Counted from the stretch's first letter, positions 44,631 to 53,558 are shown. The stretch: 64,000 bases of DNA from Bacteroides sp. M10 (GCF_014334015.1 NZ_CP060488.1:5786501-5850500), one strand, 5' to 3'. Notes: generated from the letters alone by a model not told the origin. Program-made: numbers and translations.

Positions 44631-45667
44631 TTTTCCGTTGTAATCCGTGTCTGCACACTTACTTTCTGCTGTCCTTCAACAATCACTTCATCTCCGGAAA
44701 CCAGTCCGTTTTTAATCACTACTCCCCGATCGGTCAGTTCTCCTGTCTGCACCATTCTTTTTTCTGCTCTCCCGCGTGTATTCACCCACACAAACGAACG
44801 GTTATTTTCATCCAGCTGAACAACCTGAACCGGCAGCACAAATACCTTCGCTTCTCCCTCCGATTTATTCATATACATCTGACAAATCATACCCGGCATC
44901 AATACCTGTTCCGGATTATCTACCAAAACTTTTACTTCATACGAACGGGACAAAGCATTTGCCGCTACTCCTTTCTCAATGATACTGCCTTCAAACACCC
45001 GATTATCCAACGCAGGAACCATAATCCGGGCAGTCTGTCCAATTCTGACTTGTGCTATTTCATTCTCGGGTACAGCCACTTTGACTTTAACCTGATGAAT
45101 AGTGACCAGTTTTACAACCGGCATTCCCGGCATCACATTCTGTCCGGTTTCCACACTCTTTTCTGAAATAATACCGCTAAACGGTGCACACAACCGGCAA
45201 TCGTCCAGGCTCTTTCTGGCAACCTGTTCGGAAGCAGCCGCCTGTTTCAATTTACTCTGTGCCTCCACCCACTGTATTTCAGGCAGACTGCCATTGTCGT
45301 GCAACTGTTTCAACCGCTGATAAGCATCTTCGGCTTGAGCAAGCAACGCGGCAGATGCATTATAAGTGTTCTGCAAAGTAGACTCGTCTACCGTAGCAAT
45401 GATTGCTCCTTTCGCGACCCGCTGACCAACTGTTACCGCTATCTGCCCTATCGTTCCTCCCACCGGGAAACTCAAAGTAGAACCTGTCATTTCTTCGATA
45501 GTTCCCGAAAATCCCTGCGTGCCATTCAACGGGATTTTTTCCATCGTCACTACTTTTACCTTCACAGGTTCCATCTCTGTCGTCTCTCCTGTTTGTTTGC
45601 ATCCCATCAATAGCATGCCGAACACTAATGTTACCCAATAATAGCTCTGTTTCATTTTAGTTTTCAT
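44627..45667 (-). CDS. RND efflux periplasmic adaptor subunit
   Basis: 346 residues, lipoprotein signal (LVFGMLLMGC, Cys near residue 23). Membrane-fusion-protein layout: a lipoyl half GTIGQIAVTVGQRVAKGAII, a helical hairpin near residues 100-150, the second lipoyl half CRLCAPFSGIISEKSVETGQ, then beta-barrel and membrane-proximal segments ending VSGDEVIVEGQQKVSVQT. It links pump to TolC. Intact, while the downstream pump gene is disrupted. A second ATG at 45655 is possible. Confidence 0.9.
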   Translation of the reverse strand: MKTKMKQSYYWVTLVFGMLLMGCKQTGETTEMEPVKVKVVTMEKIPLNGTQGFSGTIEEMTGSTLSFPVGGTIGQIAVTVGQRVAKGAIIATVDESTLQNTYNASAALLAQAEDAYQRLKQLHDNGSLPEIQWVEAQSKLKQAAASEQVARKSLDDCRLCAPFSGIISEKSVETGQNVMPGMPVVKLVTIHQVKVKVAVPENEIAQVRIGQTARIMVPALDNRVFEGSIIEKGVAANALSRSYEVKVLVDNPEQVLMPGMICQMYMNKSEGEAKVFVLPVQVVQLDENNRSFVWVNTRGRAEKRMVQTGELTDRGVVIKNGLVSGDEVIVEGQQKVSVQTRITTEK

Positions 45668-45834
45668 TTTACTGATTACATCATTTTCTTTTTTCGCCTG
45701 CGAAGATGTAGATTTTTCGAACAGTTGCAGTGTTCTTTAAAAGCCAGCAAGTGTTCCATTTTTCAAGAAGATATGCCTAATAAGAAAAATAGAACACTAT
45801 CTCCGCCAAATCGGACGCATCATCTTTGGAAATA

Positions 45835-46782
45835 ATGACCATATTTGCAGAAATAATAAGTAAGAATGGAACAATGGAAATGAAAGAGAGCAATATTATC
45901 CATGAGATAAATATGGATAATATCAAAAATGAGGAAGCCTTGGTTGGTCTACTGAATTATATGGACGGAGACATTGCTATTGCAGATGATATCAGGGAAC
46001 TGCCCTACAATGATAATTCTACCATACAACTGAATATGCTGATTATTATCATGTGTATCAAAGGTAAGTTGCAACTGGATGTCAACAGTAATACGTATGT
46101 GGTTCATTCGAACGATCTTTTGTTTTGCCGTCCCAATATTTTATGCAACAATTACATGCTTAGTCCGGATTTTGAAGGAAAAATAGTGGGATTCTCCGAA
46201 CGCATTCTCCAACATTTCTTTTTCAACAGCAGGAATATCTGGAACAAAGCCTTATATATCAGCAAAAACCCCATAATACATCTGAATGAAGAAAAACAAA
46301 GCAGTTTTGAACATTACTATGAATTGATTAAACTGAAAGTCAACCAACCGCCACACATCTATCATAAAGAGATTATGCGTTCTCTCCTGCAAGCTGCCCT
46401 TTACGAATTGCTGGTGGATTTGGATAAGCTCATATCATCTGACGAAGACAATTTGATGAGACAGGGAGATATTCTGTTCAAGAACTTTATGAAATTACTG
46501 GAGCAGACTAAAGGAAAAGAACGTTCGGTAGCATACTATGCCAAAGAGCTTTGTGTCACTCCTAAATATTTATCTTATGCCTGTAAAGTTGCCAGTCAGA
46601 AAACAGCTTTGAAATGGATACATGACTACACGACGGAAAATATCAGGTATATGTTGAAACACTCCGAGAAATCGATCAAAGAGATTTCTGACGAACTGAA
46701 TTTCCCCAATATTTCTTTCTTCGGAAAGTATGTGAGAGCCCATTTCGGGATGTCTCCAAGAGAAGTGCGGAAGACTTTTTGA
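45835..46782 (+). CDS. AraC family transcriptional regulator, divergent from the efflux operon
   Basis: About 315 residues. A cupin-like N-terminal domain (IMCIKGKLQLDVNSNTYVVHS) and an AraC helix-turn-helix at the C terminus (VTPKYLSYACKVASQKTALKW, IKEISDELNFPNISFFGKYVR). It likely controls the divergent adaptor-RND-TolC operon, as is common for such pairs. The start is uncertain: ATG codons at 45835, 45874 and 45880 all precede the conserved part; a TATTTGC promoter-like element near 45840 would favour the later ones. Confidence 0.82.
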   Translation: MTIFAEIISKNGTMEMKESNIIHEINMDNIKNEEALVGLLNYMDGDIAIADDIRELPYNDNSTIQLNMLIIIMCIKGKLQLDVNSNTYVVHSNDLLFCRPNILCNNYMLSPDFEGKIVGFSERILQHFFFNSRNIWNKALYISKNPIIHLNEEKQSSFEHYYELIKLKVNQPPHIYHKEIMRSLLQAALYELLVDLDKLISSDEDNLMRQGDILFKNFMKLLEQTKGKERSVAYYAKELCVTPKYLSYACKVASQKTALKWIHDYTTENIRYMLKHSEKSIKEISDELNFPNISFFGKYVRAHFGMSPREVRKTF

Positions 46783-46804
46783 TATACGACGGTTTCCATA
46801 TAAA

Positions 46805-46864
46805 GAATTCCCCTTTATTTCAACCTTTCCGACTTACAAGTCGGGCTAAAATAAAGGGGATTTC
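46805..46864. terminator. Bidirectional terminator
   Basis: AATTCCCCTTTATTTCA and a matching AAATAAAGGGGATTT flank inner arms CCGACTT and AAGTCGG, forming a long imperfect hairpin between convergent genes ending at 46782 and 46885. Confidence 0.75.
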
Positions 46865-46884
46865 TCCGCGTTCAGCAAGTTGTC

Positions 46885-47376
46885 TTATTCATCATGGTGA
46901 TGGTCTTCATCTTCCACCTCATTACTCAATTTGATATTGCGTGCGATATAAGATTCGTTACCTGCGGCATCCGTGCAATAAACCATCAAATGATAATCTC
47001 CTGCAGTAGCATTGGCCGGTATTACAATATCATGATGATGAATATGGGCGGTTTTCTGTCCGGACACATCGTAGGATCTGTTGAAACTAAAATCTACTGT
47101 TTCCTGTGCAGCCCTGCTATTACCTCCGTGTGAATGGTGGTCGAAATTACTATGAATTTCAATCTTATAGGATTTCAGCATGACATCATCCGACAAATCC
47201 ATTTCAAAATGAACCCCATGTTCGTTTCCTATCTCCAAAGCCTGACCTTCTTCCGGTTCGTGAAGTTCAATCAGAGGTTTGGTCGTATCGCTGGAGTCAT
47301 CATTATCACAAGAGGAAAACATGAAAGTAACTGTTGCCAAAAGGCTAATCATTGGGAGATAAAATTTATTTTTCAT
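46885..47376 (-). CDS. DUF4625-type His-rich lipoprotein
   Basis: 163 residues, lipoprotein signal (ATVTFMFSSC, Cys near residue 23). A beta-sandwich domain (PLIELHEPEEGQALEIGNEHG, LMVYCTDAAGNESYIARN) of the DUF4625 type carries clusters of histidine: FDHHSHGG, AHIHHHDIV and a C-terminal EDEDHHHDE. This suggests metal binding at the cell surface. Its ATG overlaps the stop of the TonB-dependent receptor gene, so they are coexpressed. Confidence 0.72.
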   Translation of the reverse strand: MKNKFYLPMISLLATVTFMFSSCDNDDSSDTTKPLIELHEPEEGQALEIGNEHGVHFEMDLSDDVMLKSYKIEIHSNFDHHSHGGNSRAAQETVDFSFNRSYDVSGQKTAHIHHHDIVIPANATAGDYHLMVYCTDAAGNESYIARNIKLSNEVEDEDHHHDE

Positions 47377-49532
47377 TTCAGTAATTTTTTAAATGGAACT
47401 TTGATTAATATCTGGAAGTTACGTCCCGGTTCGGGGATTTCAACTTTCCTGTAAAAACTAAGATGATTGTAATATCGGGTATCGAATATATTCCGGGCGG
47501 TCAGGGTTATTTCAATCTCATTGTTTCCACCTATCGGAATATTCAATGAACCACCCAGATGAAAGAGATTTGCTCCAGCTGTACGGTCTTCGTTACGGTC
47601 CACTCTATTTTGCCGGGCAATGCTCTGCCATTCTGCATATACCATATACCGATTCTTTTGCCAGGTTAATGTATTGCGCATAACAGGAGGTGGCGAGAAA
47701 CTCAATGGAATATGTTCATCACAATTATAGGTGTAAACGTATTCAGCGGAAATCCGATAATTGAAGTTGCGCAGAAAATCAACATCTACGGTAGCTTCAG
47801 TTCCTGCAAATAGCGCTTCTGCTCCGGTATAACGATAGATTTGTCCGGCATGAGGCAATACAGACCACTCTCCGGTAGGACGCAGAAAGATGTAATTGCT
47901 GAACCAACTGACAAATGGAGAGACGGAGAAAGAAATTCTCCGGTACTTCAGATGATAAGAAGCATCCAGTTGCCAGCCTTGTTCGGACTTTAGATTTGCA
48001 TCTCCCTGTTCATGGCGGAAAGTGCCGTGATGTACACCGTTGGCAGCCAACTCATTCGCACCGGGCAGGCGGAAACTACGCCCGATATTCACCTTTACCA
48101 GATGCTTGTCGGAGGGAGTCCATACCAATCCCAGAGAAAGAGAATAATCACCGTAGTGCTTATTCACAGAGTGACTGTTCCACTTGTAGAAGTCTATCTG
48201 TTCCGGATCATAGCCCTGTTTCCGAAGATAATCGGCAAGGTAAGTATCTTCATGCGAAGAGATATTCATATATCCGTAGTCATATCGCACTCCTCCGCTG
48301 ACGGAAAACACATTGTTGGGTCTGTATGTCGTAAGCCAAAGCATTCCGGTAGTGGAACGGCGATATTCAGGCAGTAAAAACGAATAGCCGGAAATGTCGT
48401 TCCGTTGATGTTGTCCATCCCACCCCAATGTATGTTCCCACGAAGAAGAACCAATAAAACGAGCTTTCACCGAAGCACTGAAAGTGTTCAGATTAAAAGC
48501 AAGTTCCTTGTCGGGGTCTTTCTCCGGTGCGGGTTGCGAACCATAGTGAGTATGGAAAGCACTCCACTCTTCACGGTGATTGTTCTGGAAACCTAAATCG
48601 CCTGACAAGATCAGTTTCTCCCATGCATATTGCTGGTGGGTAGTCACTTTCAGGTGATTCACTTTACTGAATGGCAATTCAATATTACGGCTGTCTCCAT
48701 CATCTTCCACACGTGACGCATCGGGTATGCCATGTGCCCCCGGGAAGAATCCCGTCTTTTGATATACATTACTCACAGCATAATTCGCTTTATAGGCTCT
48801 TCGTTGATATTGGGTAAAAAGTCCGATATTGCGTTCAATGCCTGCTGTATTCTTGAGTTTACGCCCATATATGGGAATTCTTTGTGTCAGGTAGACAATA
48901 GAATCCGTCGGAATACGATAGTCACCGAAATGTTGTTCCGAATAACGGATATGGGAGTACCAGGCATTCTTCCTGATTCCCAGCATCAGTGATCCTCCAA
49001 TGGTTCCATTGACTGATTTACCCAGCAGTGTGACATCTCCGAACACACGATTATCAGCAGGAACAGCCGACGGAACAACATCAATCACTCCTCCCATTGC
49101 ATCACTGCCATAGAGCAGTGAGGAGGGTCCTTTCAATACATTGACTGCTCCGATATTGAAAGCATCCAGTTCTAGTCCGTGATCGGCTCCCCATTGTTGT
49201 CCTTCCTGTTTGATTCCGTTTTCCAATACAGCAATCCGGTTGAATCCCATTCCGCGAATCATCGGTTTGGAGAAGCCCGAACCAATATCCATTGCCTGTA
49301 CTCCGGGAATATTCTCCATCGCCTGCATGAAGTTTCCTGTAAAATGTTTGCGCAAAAAATCCTGATCGGCTACATCAACCGTAAGGGCAGACTTTTTCGC
49401 TTGACGTTGCTGGTACGTTTCGGTTACCACAACATCAGGCAAAAGCATGCTCTTGATTGAATCGGATTTCTGTGCATGGACGGATAAGGTTACAAATAGC
49501 CCTATTACGCCCGAAATAATTCCGATACGCAT
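47373..49532 (-). CDS. TonB-dependent outer membrane receptor
   Basis: About 719 residues. Signal peptide (IISGVIGLFVTLSVHAQ), then a plug domain with LPDVVVTETYQQRQAKKSA as TonB-box-like start, MQAMENIPGVQAMDIGSG, IRGMGFNRIAVLENGIKQEG, and VLKGPSSLLYGSDAMGGVID, then a 22-strand-type barrel ending in FQILIKVPFKKLLK. The neighbours (His-rich lipoprotein downstream; His/Cys-rich small protein upstream) point to metal uptake, perhaps zinc, rather than glycans; no SusD partner is present. ATG at 49532 is used rather than the TTG at 49535. Confidence 0.9.
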   Translation of the reverse strand: MRIGIISGVIGLFVTLSVHAQKSDSIKSMLLPDVVVTETYQQRQAKKSALTVDVADQDFLRKHFTGNFMQAMENIPGVQAMDIGSGFSKPMIRGMGFNRIAVLENGIKQEGQQWGADHGLELDAFNIGAVNVLKGPSSLLYGSDAMGGVIDVVPSAVPADNRVFGDVTLLGKSVNGTIGGSLMLGIRKNAWYSHIRYSEQHFGDYRIPTDSIVYLTQRIPIYGRKLKNTAGIERNIGLFTQYQRRAYKANYAVSNVYQKTGFFPGAHGIPDASRVEDDGDSRNIELPFSKVNHLKVTTHQQYAWEKLILSGDLGFQNNHREEWSAFHTHYGSQPAPEKDPDKELAFNLNTFSASVKARFIGSSSWEHTLGWDGQHQRNDISGYSFLLPEYRRSTTGMLWLTTYRPNNVFSVSGGVRYDYGYMNISSHEDTYLADYLRKQGYDPEQIDFYKWNSHSVNKHYGDYSLSLGLVWTPSDKHLVKVNIGRSFRLPGANELAANGVHHGTFRHEQGDANLKSEQGWQLDASYHLKYRRISFSVSPFVSWFSNYIFLRPTGEWSVLPHAGQIYRYTGAEALFAGTEATVDVDFLRNFNYRISAEYVYTYNCDEHIPLSFSPPPVMRNTLTWQKNRYMVYAEWQSIARQNRVDRNEDRTAGANLFHLGGSLNIPIGGNNEIEITLTARNIFDTRYYNHLSFYRKVEIPEPGRNFQILIKVPFKKLLK

Positions 49533-49619
49533 CAATTACAATCTTTTATTTAATGTGTAAAATGAATGTGAGGATAGATTGAAAGCCAATCTATCTCCAT
49601 TGAAAATATGAGTATGTAA

Positions 49620-49934
49620 TCATGCGACCGGAGGCCCGCGTAAATGATGCGAATAAGTCCGTTTGCAAACAACCTTATCCTGGTAAATAATCGGCTCGTA
49701 GGGCACGAGCGTCAGTGTGCAATGAAATTCTATCGGTTGAGGTTCAGTAAAGAAAGAAAGGGAGTATTGGCAAATCGCACAATCATCGGATGATTGGTGA
49801 GAATGCTTTGCATGGGAACACGACTTTTCATCCTCACTTCCATGATAGTGAAAGGTTTTCACTACAAAGAAGGGAATGAATGTCATGAATAACATCCATG
49901 CTATATATACCCTTATATTTTTCTTTTGATACAT
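49620..49934 (-). CDS. Small membrane protein with a His/Cys-rich segment
   Basis: 104 residues. One N-terminal membrane segment (VYIAWMLFMTFIPFFVV) precedes a metal-binding-like stretch with FHYHGSEDEKSCSHAKHSH and DDCAICQY at residues 28-56. It lies 87 nt upstream of the TonB-dependent receptor on the same strand and is probably part of the same metal-related unit. No catalytic domain; I recall similar short proteins before such receptors in Bacteroides but cannot verify. Confidence 0.6.
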   Translation of the reverse strand: MYQKKNIRVYIAWMLFMTFIPFFVVKTFHYHGSEDEKSCSHAKHSHQSSDDCAICQYSLSFFTEPQPIEFHCTLTLVPYEPIIYQDKVVCKRTYSHHLRGPPVA

Positions 49935-50080
49935 TCTCCCTCTATTGATTAATAGAATAGCGGGACAAATATAACAGTATGAAAAATAATCAGCAAGTTA
50001 TGCATCTTAATATGTGTTACCGTGAATGACAAAAAACACAAAGCTGTCAGTAAACAGCACGAGGATTTTTTAGTTGATTA

Positions 50081-50701
50081 TCATTCTTCCTGTTGCCAGA
50101 CATAAAACACGGTTCTTCCAGCCCCACGTTTACGAAGAATCCCTTTCTCAATGAAAGTATTCAAATCATCTATTGCTTTCAGTCGGGAAAGTCCGGTCAG
50201 GCTACTATATTCCAATCGAGTAATACCACCATTTTTCTTTAGAAATTCCTGTAAAAGCTGTTGGCGTTGCTCCATAGAAAATTCCACTTTTTGAGAAGAG
50301 TGTTTGGATTTGTCCACACGTTCCAACTCTATCTCACGCTTAATCTTCCTTTTGAACTCTTTGAAAGTACGCAAATGCACGTTATCAAAACAGATTGATT
50401 CGGCACGAATCTCCCGTTTAGTCATTACTTTATGTGTACATTTCAAAGAGATGCTGAAATGCCCGAGTTCGCCAAGTTCTACAACATATCCTTCTGATAA
50501 AGCTTCGGCAAGTTCATCGATCACAATTCCCACCACTGCATCTATCACATTATAATTAAATGTTTGGGAAGAGTGGGACACACGTTCCAGAAACTCTTTT
50601 TTCGAGTAGGTTCCGCTTGGGACAATGCGGGCATGAAGAGGTTGTTGTTCTCCTGTATTCTGAACGTCCGGTGTCTCATATAAATCATACTTTGCACTCA
50701 T
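50081..50701 (-). CDS. HU-like DNA-binding protein with a C-terminal helical domain
   Basis: 206 residues. The first 125 match an HU/IHF-type domain: TYSKKEFLERVSHSSQTFN, VIDELAEALSEGYVVELGELG and FSISLKCTHKVM. The C-terminal 70 residues (MEQRQQLLQEFLKKNGGITRL, SLTGLSRLKAIDDLNTFIEKG) look like a winged helix. This two-part design is found in Bacteroidetes HU paralogues. A -7 box TACCTTTGT lies at 50904-50912 on the minus strand, so the mRNA would begin with the palindrome at 50797-50894. Confidence 0.75.
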   Translation of the reverse strand: MSAKYDLYETPDVQNTGEQQPLHARIVPSGTYSKKEFLERVSHSSQTFNYNVIDAVVGIVIDELAEALSEGYVVELGELGHFSISLKCTHKVMTKREIRAESICFDNVHLRTFKEFKRKIKREIELERVDKSKHSSQKVEFSMEQRQQLLQEFLKKNGGITRLEYSSLTGLSRLKAIDDLNTFIEKGILRKRGAGRTVFYVWQQEE

Positions 50702-50796
50702 AAGTATCTTCGTTTTATTAGGTTTATGTATTTATACTCCTTTTGACTAACATTTAATCTCTTCAATACGAGGATTTAGTCCTAACTATACATAAA

Positions 50797-50894
50797 ATTA
50801 ATCGTCTGACTATAGTGTACTTTTCGTCTGACTGTAGTTTAATTTTCGTCTAACTATAGTCAGACGAAAAGTACACTATAGTCAGACGATTAAT
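50797..50894. repeat. Large palindrome with a 22-bp periodic 14-mer array
   Basis: Arms of 41 bp (50797-50837 and 50854-50894) are inverted copies with one mismatch, around a 16-nt loop. They are made of the 14-mer CGTCTGACTATAGT: three plus-strand copies (slightly varied) start at 50803, 50825 and 50847, spaced 22 bp, and two minus copies occupy 50853-50866 and 50875-50888, again 22 bp apart. It lies between the RING/TerD gene stop and the HU-like gene and could be an operator array, a leader hairpin or a terminator. Confidence 0.8.
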
Positions 50895-50972
50895 CTATCG
50901 CATACAAAGGTATAACTTTATGCGATGCGACCTTTAAATCTTAGGAGGAAAAAGACAATTCCTCCCAAGAAT

Positions 50973-53219
50973 TTAATCACCCAACAGTAATTTAGTCACA
51001 GCGGCAGTATTCAATGCCCATTCACGGGTATATATCTCATCCGCTTCCGGAATATCAACCAACTTCAATCCCTGCGCCTGCGCTTTGACGGCTAACAGTT
51101 CACCGACAGTTGTTTTCGCTTCCAGCTTATCCAGATACTTTTCAATGGTCTGTGTATCCAAAGCAAGAATCGTCTGTCCACCAAAAGGAATTTCCAGCCA
51201 AACGATTTCCCGTTCTTTCACTTTCAGAACTCCGAAAACAAGTCCTTTCTGCAAACTTTGGGAAATACGTACCTGATGTTGTACGCAAGAAGGATCGTAA
51301 GCTACTCCTGTTCTTTCCGATATCTTCATTGGATAGACAGAGTTCATCCAACCTACCACCAGATTAGGAGCGATAGTCCCATTGCTATATGCATTGCAAG
51401 TGAAAGCGACATATTCCGCACCTACCCGGTTCAGTTCATTCAAATCCAGCTCGATATATTCGGCAGTACCTTTCTTATCAGGAATACCTCGGATATCCCC
51501 GCTATGTTTAGCGCCAATAGCTTGCAAGTTGAAGAAGGAACAAACTTCTGTTGTGGAAGGCAAAGTGATATGACAACTTAAGTCCATGTCAAGATGCTGT
51601 GCCGGAAGCCCTTTTCCCCACTGCATAAACAATCGCACTTTATCTCCCTCTACCGAGAAACGCGTTCCCTGCAAAGCACAGGAAGTATCCTGAATTGTTT
51701 CGCTACGATCACCGATAGCCAACGGAATATGGAACAACATAGGGTCAATATACATACTTTTGTTTTCACTTTCGACAGCTGCACTGGCGAAACGGGCAGC
51801 TACGACTTCCTTACACAAATCCTGTACATCCTTCACCATCGCTTTTAGCTGATCCTCCATATACAGCCCCACCAAATAATGAGGTTCTATCAAAAGAGCA
51901 TCCCCCCCTAAAGGTTTCACCATTCTCTTACGTCCCGGTTCAAAGTAGCTCTCTGCATACATACCCAAAGTAACGACCAAACGTGCCGGCAACAAATGAA
52001 CCACTTCTTTAAATGCAGCCAACGTCTCTTCCGCTCCGAACCAAAGCATATTCGCAAATAAAGAACGTGCAAACATACCCGGTCGCTGCTTTAATAAAGC
52101 AAATGTCTGTTTCGCATCCGCCTTCAAACGGTTGCGCTCCACTTCTCCCTGCCAAACGGTATATGCCTGGCGGTAGAATATATCCATCAATTCCTTCAAA
52201 TTTCCGAATTCCGGCTTACGGGCATATTCCGCCAGACGCAACGCACGTATCATACGTACCCACATCTCTCTTTTCGGATGCATGATTTCGCAAACCTTCT
52301 CCGGAGCCATTGTCAGGTTGTTCAACCAAAGAGCTACCATTTTACATTCACGACGCGTATATTTCAACTTCAACTCCTCACGCTTCGCTTGAGCTGCCGA
52401 ACGACTTTTATCCAAAACTCCACATATATGTGTGTTGTTTCTACCTGTTTTACGGATAATAGTCTTAGGCTCTATGATTTGCAGGAATCCGGTTTTCTTA
52501 TACCACAGATAACGCAATATATCATTCGGAGTAGAGAAATAGATTTGCGCTTCCTGCGCTCTATCCTGTTCCACCAATGTATCTATCACCAACATCAATG
52601 TCTCCTTCATTTTGATTCCGACTGCCGGTAACGGAAGTTCGCCAAGCATTATTTTCAAGCTATCCGCTTGTGTGGCATCAAGAGCCGTACGCGATTCAAG
52701 CAAATCACAGAAAAAAGCATTCAGCTCCTTGTCCTGCCAAAGTTCCAGCACTTTCAGTTTACTTCCCTGTCCGAAGTATTCCGTAGTAGCCGTTTGGAAT
52801 GGAGTTCCGCAGAACGGACAACCATTGTACCGCTCCATAGGGAATGTATTATCAGGGATCACGTGTCCGCAAGGTAGTTTAACGCCTTCCTGGCTATTAA
52901 ACAGGTTAGCAATCCATGTAACCAGATGATCCAAACGCGTTTCTCCGGTAGGTACATCCCACCCTTTCACCAATGGAGCCCAGTTTAGCGTCACGCCCAA
53001 TGCTTCTTTCATCACCTGAAGAATCATCATCTGTTGAGCCGGATATAACTGATTAACGGCATGCAGCAGTTCTTCGGATAAGCTATATCCTACTTTACGG
53101 AGTTGGGCTACCAATGCAATGGTAGTCGAAGTCAACTCTTCCTGCTTTTTCTCTTCTTCTATCAAAGGCAAATAGATTGCATTCTGCCTGATAGACACTT
53201 TCAACAAATCTTTATTCAT
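50973..53219 (-). CDS. RING-finger and TerD-like domain protein (MXAN_6230/SCO0854-type)
   Basis: 748 residues, cytoplasmic. An N-terminal helical region is followed by a treble-clef RING-like site, LPCGHV...YNGCPFCGTPF (C117, H119, C134, C137). A long helical repeat region (about residues 180-480) includes FALLKQRPGMFARSLFANML. The C-terminal part (about 520-690) has TerD features: LDMDLSCHI, FFNLQ, KHSGD, TAEYIELDLNELN and VAFTCNAYSNG. This matches the MXAN_6230/SCO0854 RING family in my memory. The ATG at 53219 lies 13 nt after RNA element 4. Four structured RNAs stand directly upstream on the same strand, so RNA binding is a strong hypothesis, with the helical repeats as a possible Ro60-like ring. 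Confidence 0.75.
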   Translation of the reverse strand: MNKDLLKVSIRQNAIYLPLIEEEKKQEELTSTTIALVAQLRKVGYSLSEELLHAVNQLYPAQQMMILQVMKEALGVTLNWAPLVKGWDVPTGETRLDHLVTWIANLFNSQEGVKLPCGHVIPDNTFPMERYNGCPFCGTPFQTATTEYFGQGSKLKVLELWQDKELNAFFCDLLESRTALDATQADSLKIMLGELPLPAVGIKMKETLMLVIDTLVEQDRAQEAQIYFSTPNDILRYLWYKKTGFLQIIEPKTIIRKTGRNNTHICGVLDKSRSAAQAKREELKLKYTRRECKMVALWLNNLTMAPEKVCEIMHPKREMWVRMIRALRLAEYARKPEFGNLKELMDIFYRQAYTVWQGEVERNRLKADAKQTFALLKQRPGMFARSLFANMLWFGAEETLAAFKEVVHLLPARLVVTLGMYAESYFEPGRKRMVKPLGGDALLIEPHYLVGLYMEDQLKAMVKDVQDLCKEVVAARFASAAVESENKSMYIDPMLFHIPLAIGDRSETIQDTSCALQGTRFSVEGDKVRLFMQWGKGLPAQHLDMDLSCHITLPSTTEVCSFFNLQAIGAKHSGDIRGIPDKKGTAEYIELDLNELNRVGAEYVAFTCNAYSNGTIAPNLVVGWMNSVYPMKISERTGVAYDPSCVQHQVRISQSLQKGLVFGVLKVKEREIVWLEIPFGGQTILALDTQTIEKYLDKLEAKTTVGELLAVKAQAQGLKLVDIPEADEIYTREWALNTAAVTKLLLGD

Positions 53220-53231
53220 AACTTTGTTTTT

Positions 53232-53310
53232 TTTAAGTAAGGTAATCGGAAGACTGTGAATCAATGGAGCATTCCTGCGGTTTTGAAGTAAGTCTTCCTT
53301 GACCTTAGTT
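53232..53310 (-). ncRNA. Structured RNA element 4 (leader of the RING/TerD gene)
   Basis: On the minus strand AACTAAGGT pairs with ACCTTACTT (8 of 9), enclosing the loop pair CAA / GATT and then the perfect 7-bp helix GGAAGAC / GTCTTCC; TTACTTC follows the first helix strand. Order is GGTCAA first and GATTACC last, as in element 3. It begins right after the T-run of element 1 and ends 13 nt before the ATG, so it may also regulate translation of the protein. Confidence 0.7.
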
Positions 53311-53317
53311 GATAAAA

Positions 53318-53419
53318 AGAGGTAGAACAGGCCGGATTCGAACCAGCGTTATCCACCGTTAAGAAGTAAGCCCCGGTTGACCTCATTTCAGATAATCCCG
53401 AAGCTACTGTCCTACCTCT
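53318..53419 (-). ncRNA. Structured RNA element 1, tRNA-like with 13-bp closing stem
   Basis: On the minus strand AGAGGTAGGACAG pairs with CTGTTCTACCTCT, a 13-bp stem (one G-U) whose inner seven pairs match an acceptor stem, followed by TTTTT. Inside: TA (tRNA positions 8-9), the helix GCTTCGG / CCGGGGC around GATT-ATC ... GGT-CAA, then TTACTTC, and a T-arm GCTGG-TTCGAAT-CCGGC. There is no D-arm and no anticodon arm; the motif helix takes their place. It cannot be a normal tRNA. Confidence 0.75.
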
Positions 53420-53433
53420 ATATTTATTTTTTG

Positions 53434-53553
53434 TGGAGCAGGCCGGAGTCGAACCGACGACGGTCACGGGATAGGAGTAAATCTTAATTGACCTTTTTCA
53501 TCAGGATAATCTCAAGATTAAAGATGATGCTCTACCCACTGAGCTACTGCCCC
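53434..53553 (-). ncRNA. Structured RNA element 2, tRNA-like with intact D-arm and T-arm
   Basis: 120 nt on the minus strand. Acceptor GGGGCAG / CTGCTCC plus A73; TA; D-arm GCTC-AGTGGGTA-GAGC; T-arm GTCGG-TTCGACT-CCGGC: all tRNA-like. Between the arms, the anticodon arm is replaced by the 7-bp helix ATCTTGA / TTAAGAT capped by GATT-ATC, an 11-nt loop and GGT-CAA, with TTACTCC following. No CCA is encoded. A search for an anticodon loop with U33 fails. The tRNA-mimic reading is therefore stronger than a tRNA gene. Confidence 0.78.
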
Positions 53554-53558
53554 TTTAC

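Noticed and set aside
50797..50894. CRISPR array
   Set aside because: The repeats are 14 bp at 22-bp spacing on both strands and form one palindrome; there are no spacers of useful length and no cas genes.
53261..53467. 68-codon frame on the minus strand
   Set aside because: It runs through RNA elements 1, 2 and 4 in a single frame with biased composition; the paired RNA structures explain the sequence better.
53434..53553. Canonical tRNA gene
   Set aside because: Acceptor, D- and T-arms fit, but no 5-bp/7-nt anticodon arm with U33 can be drawn; the region is replaced by the shared motif helix.
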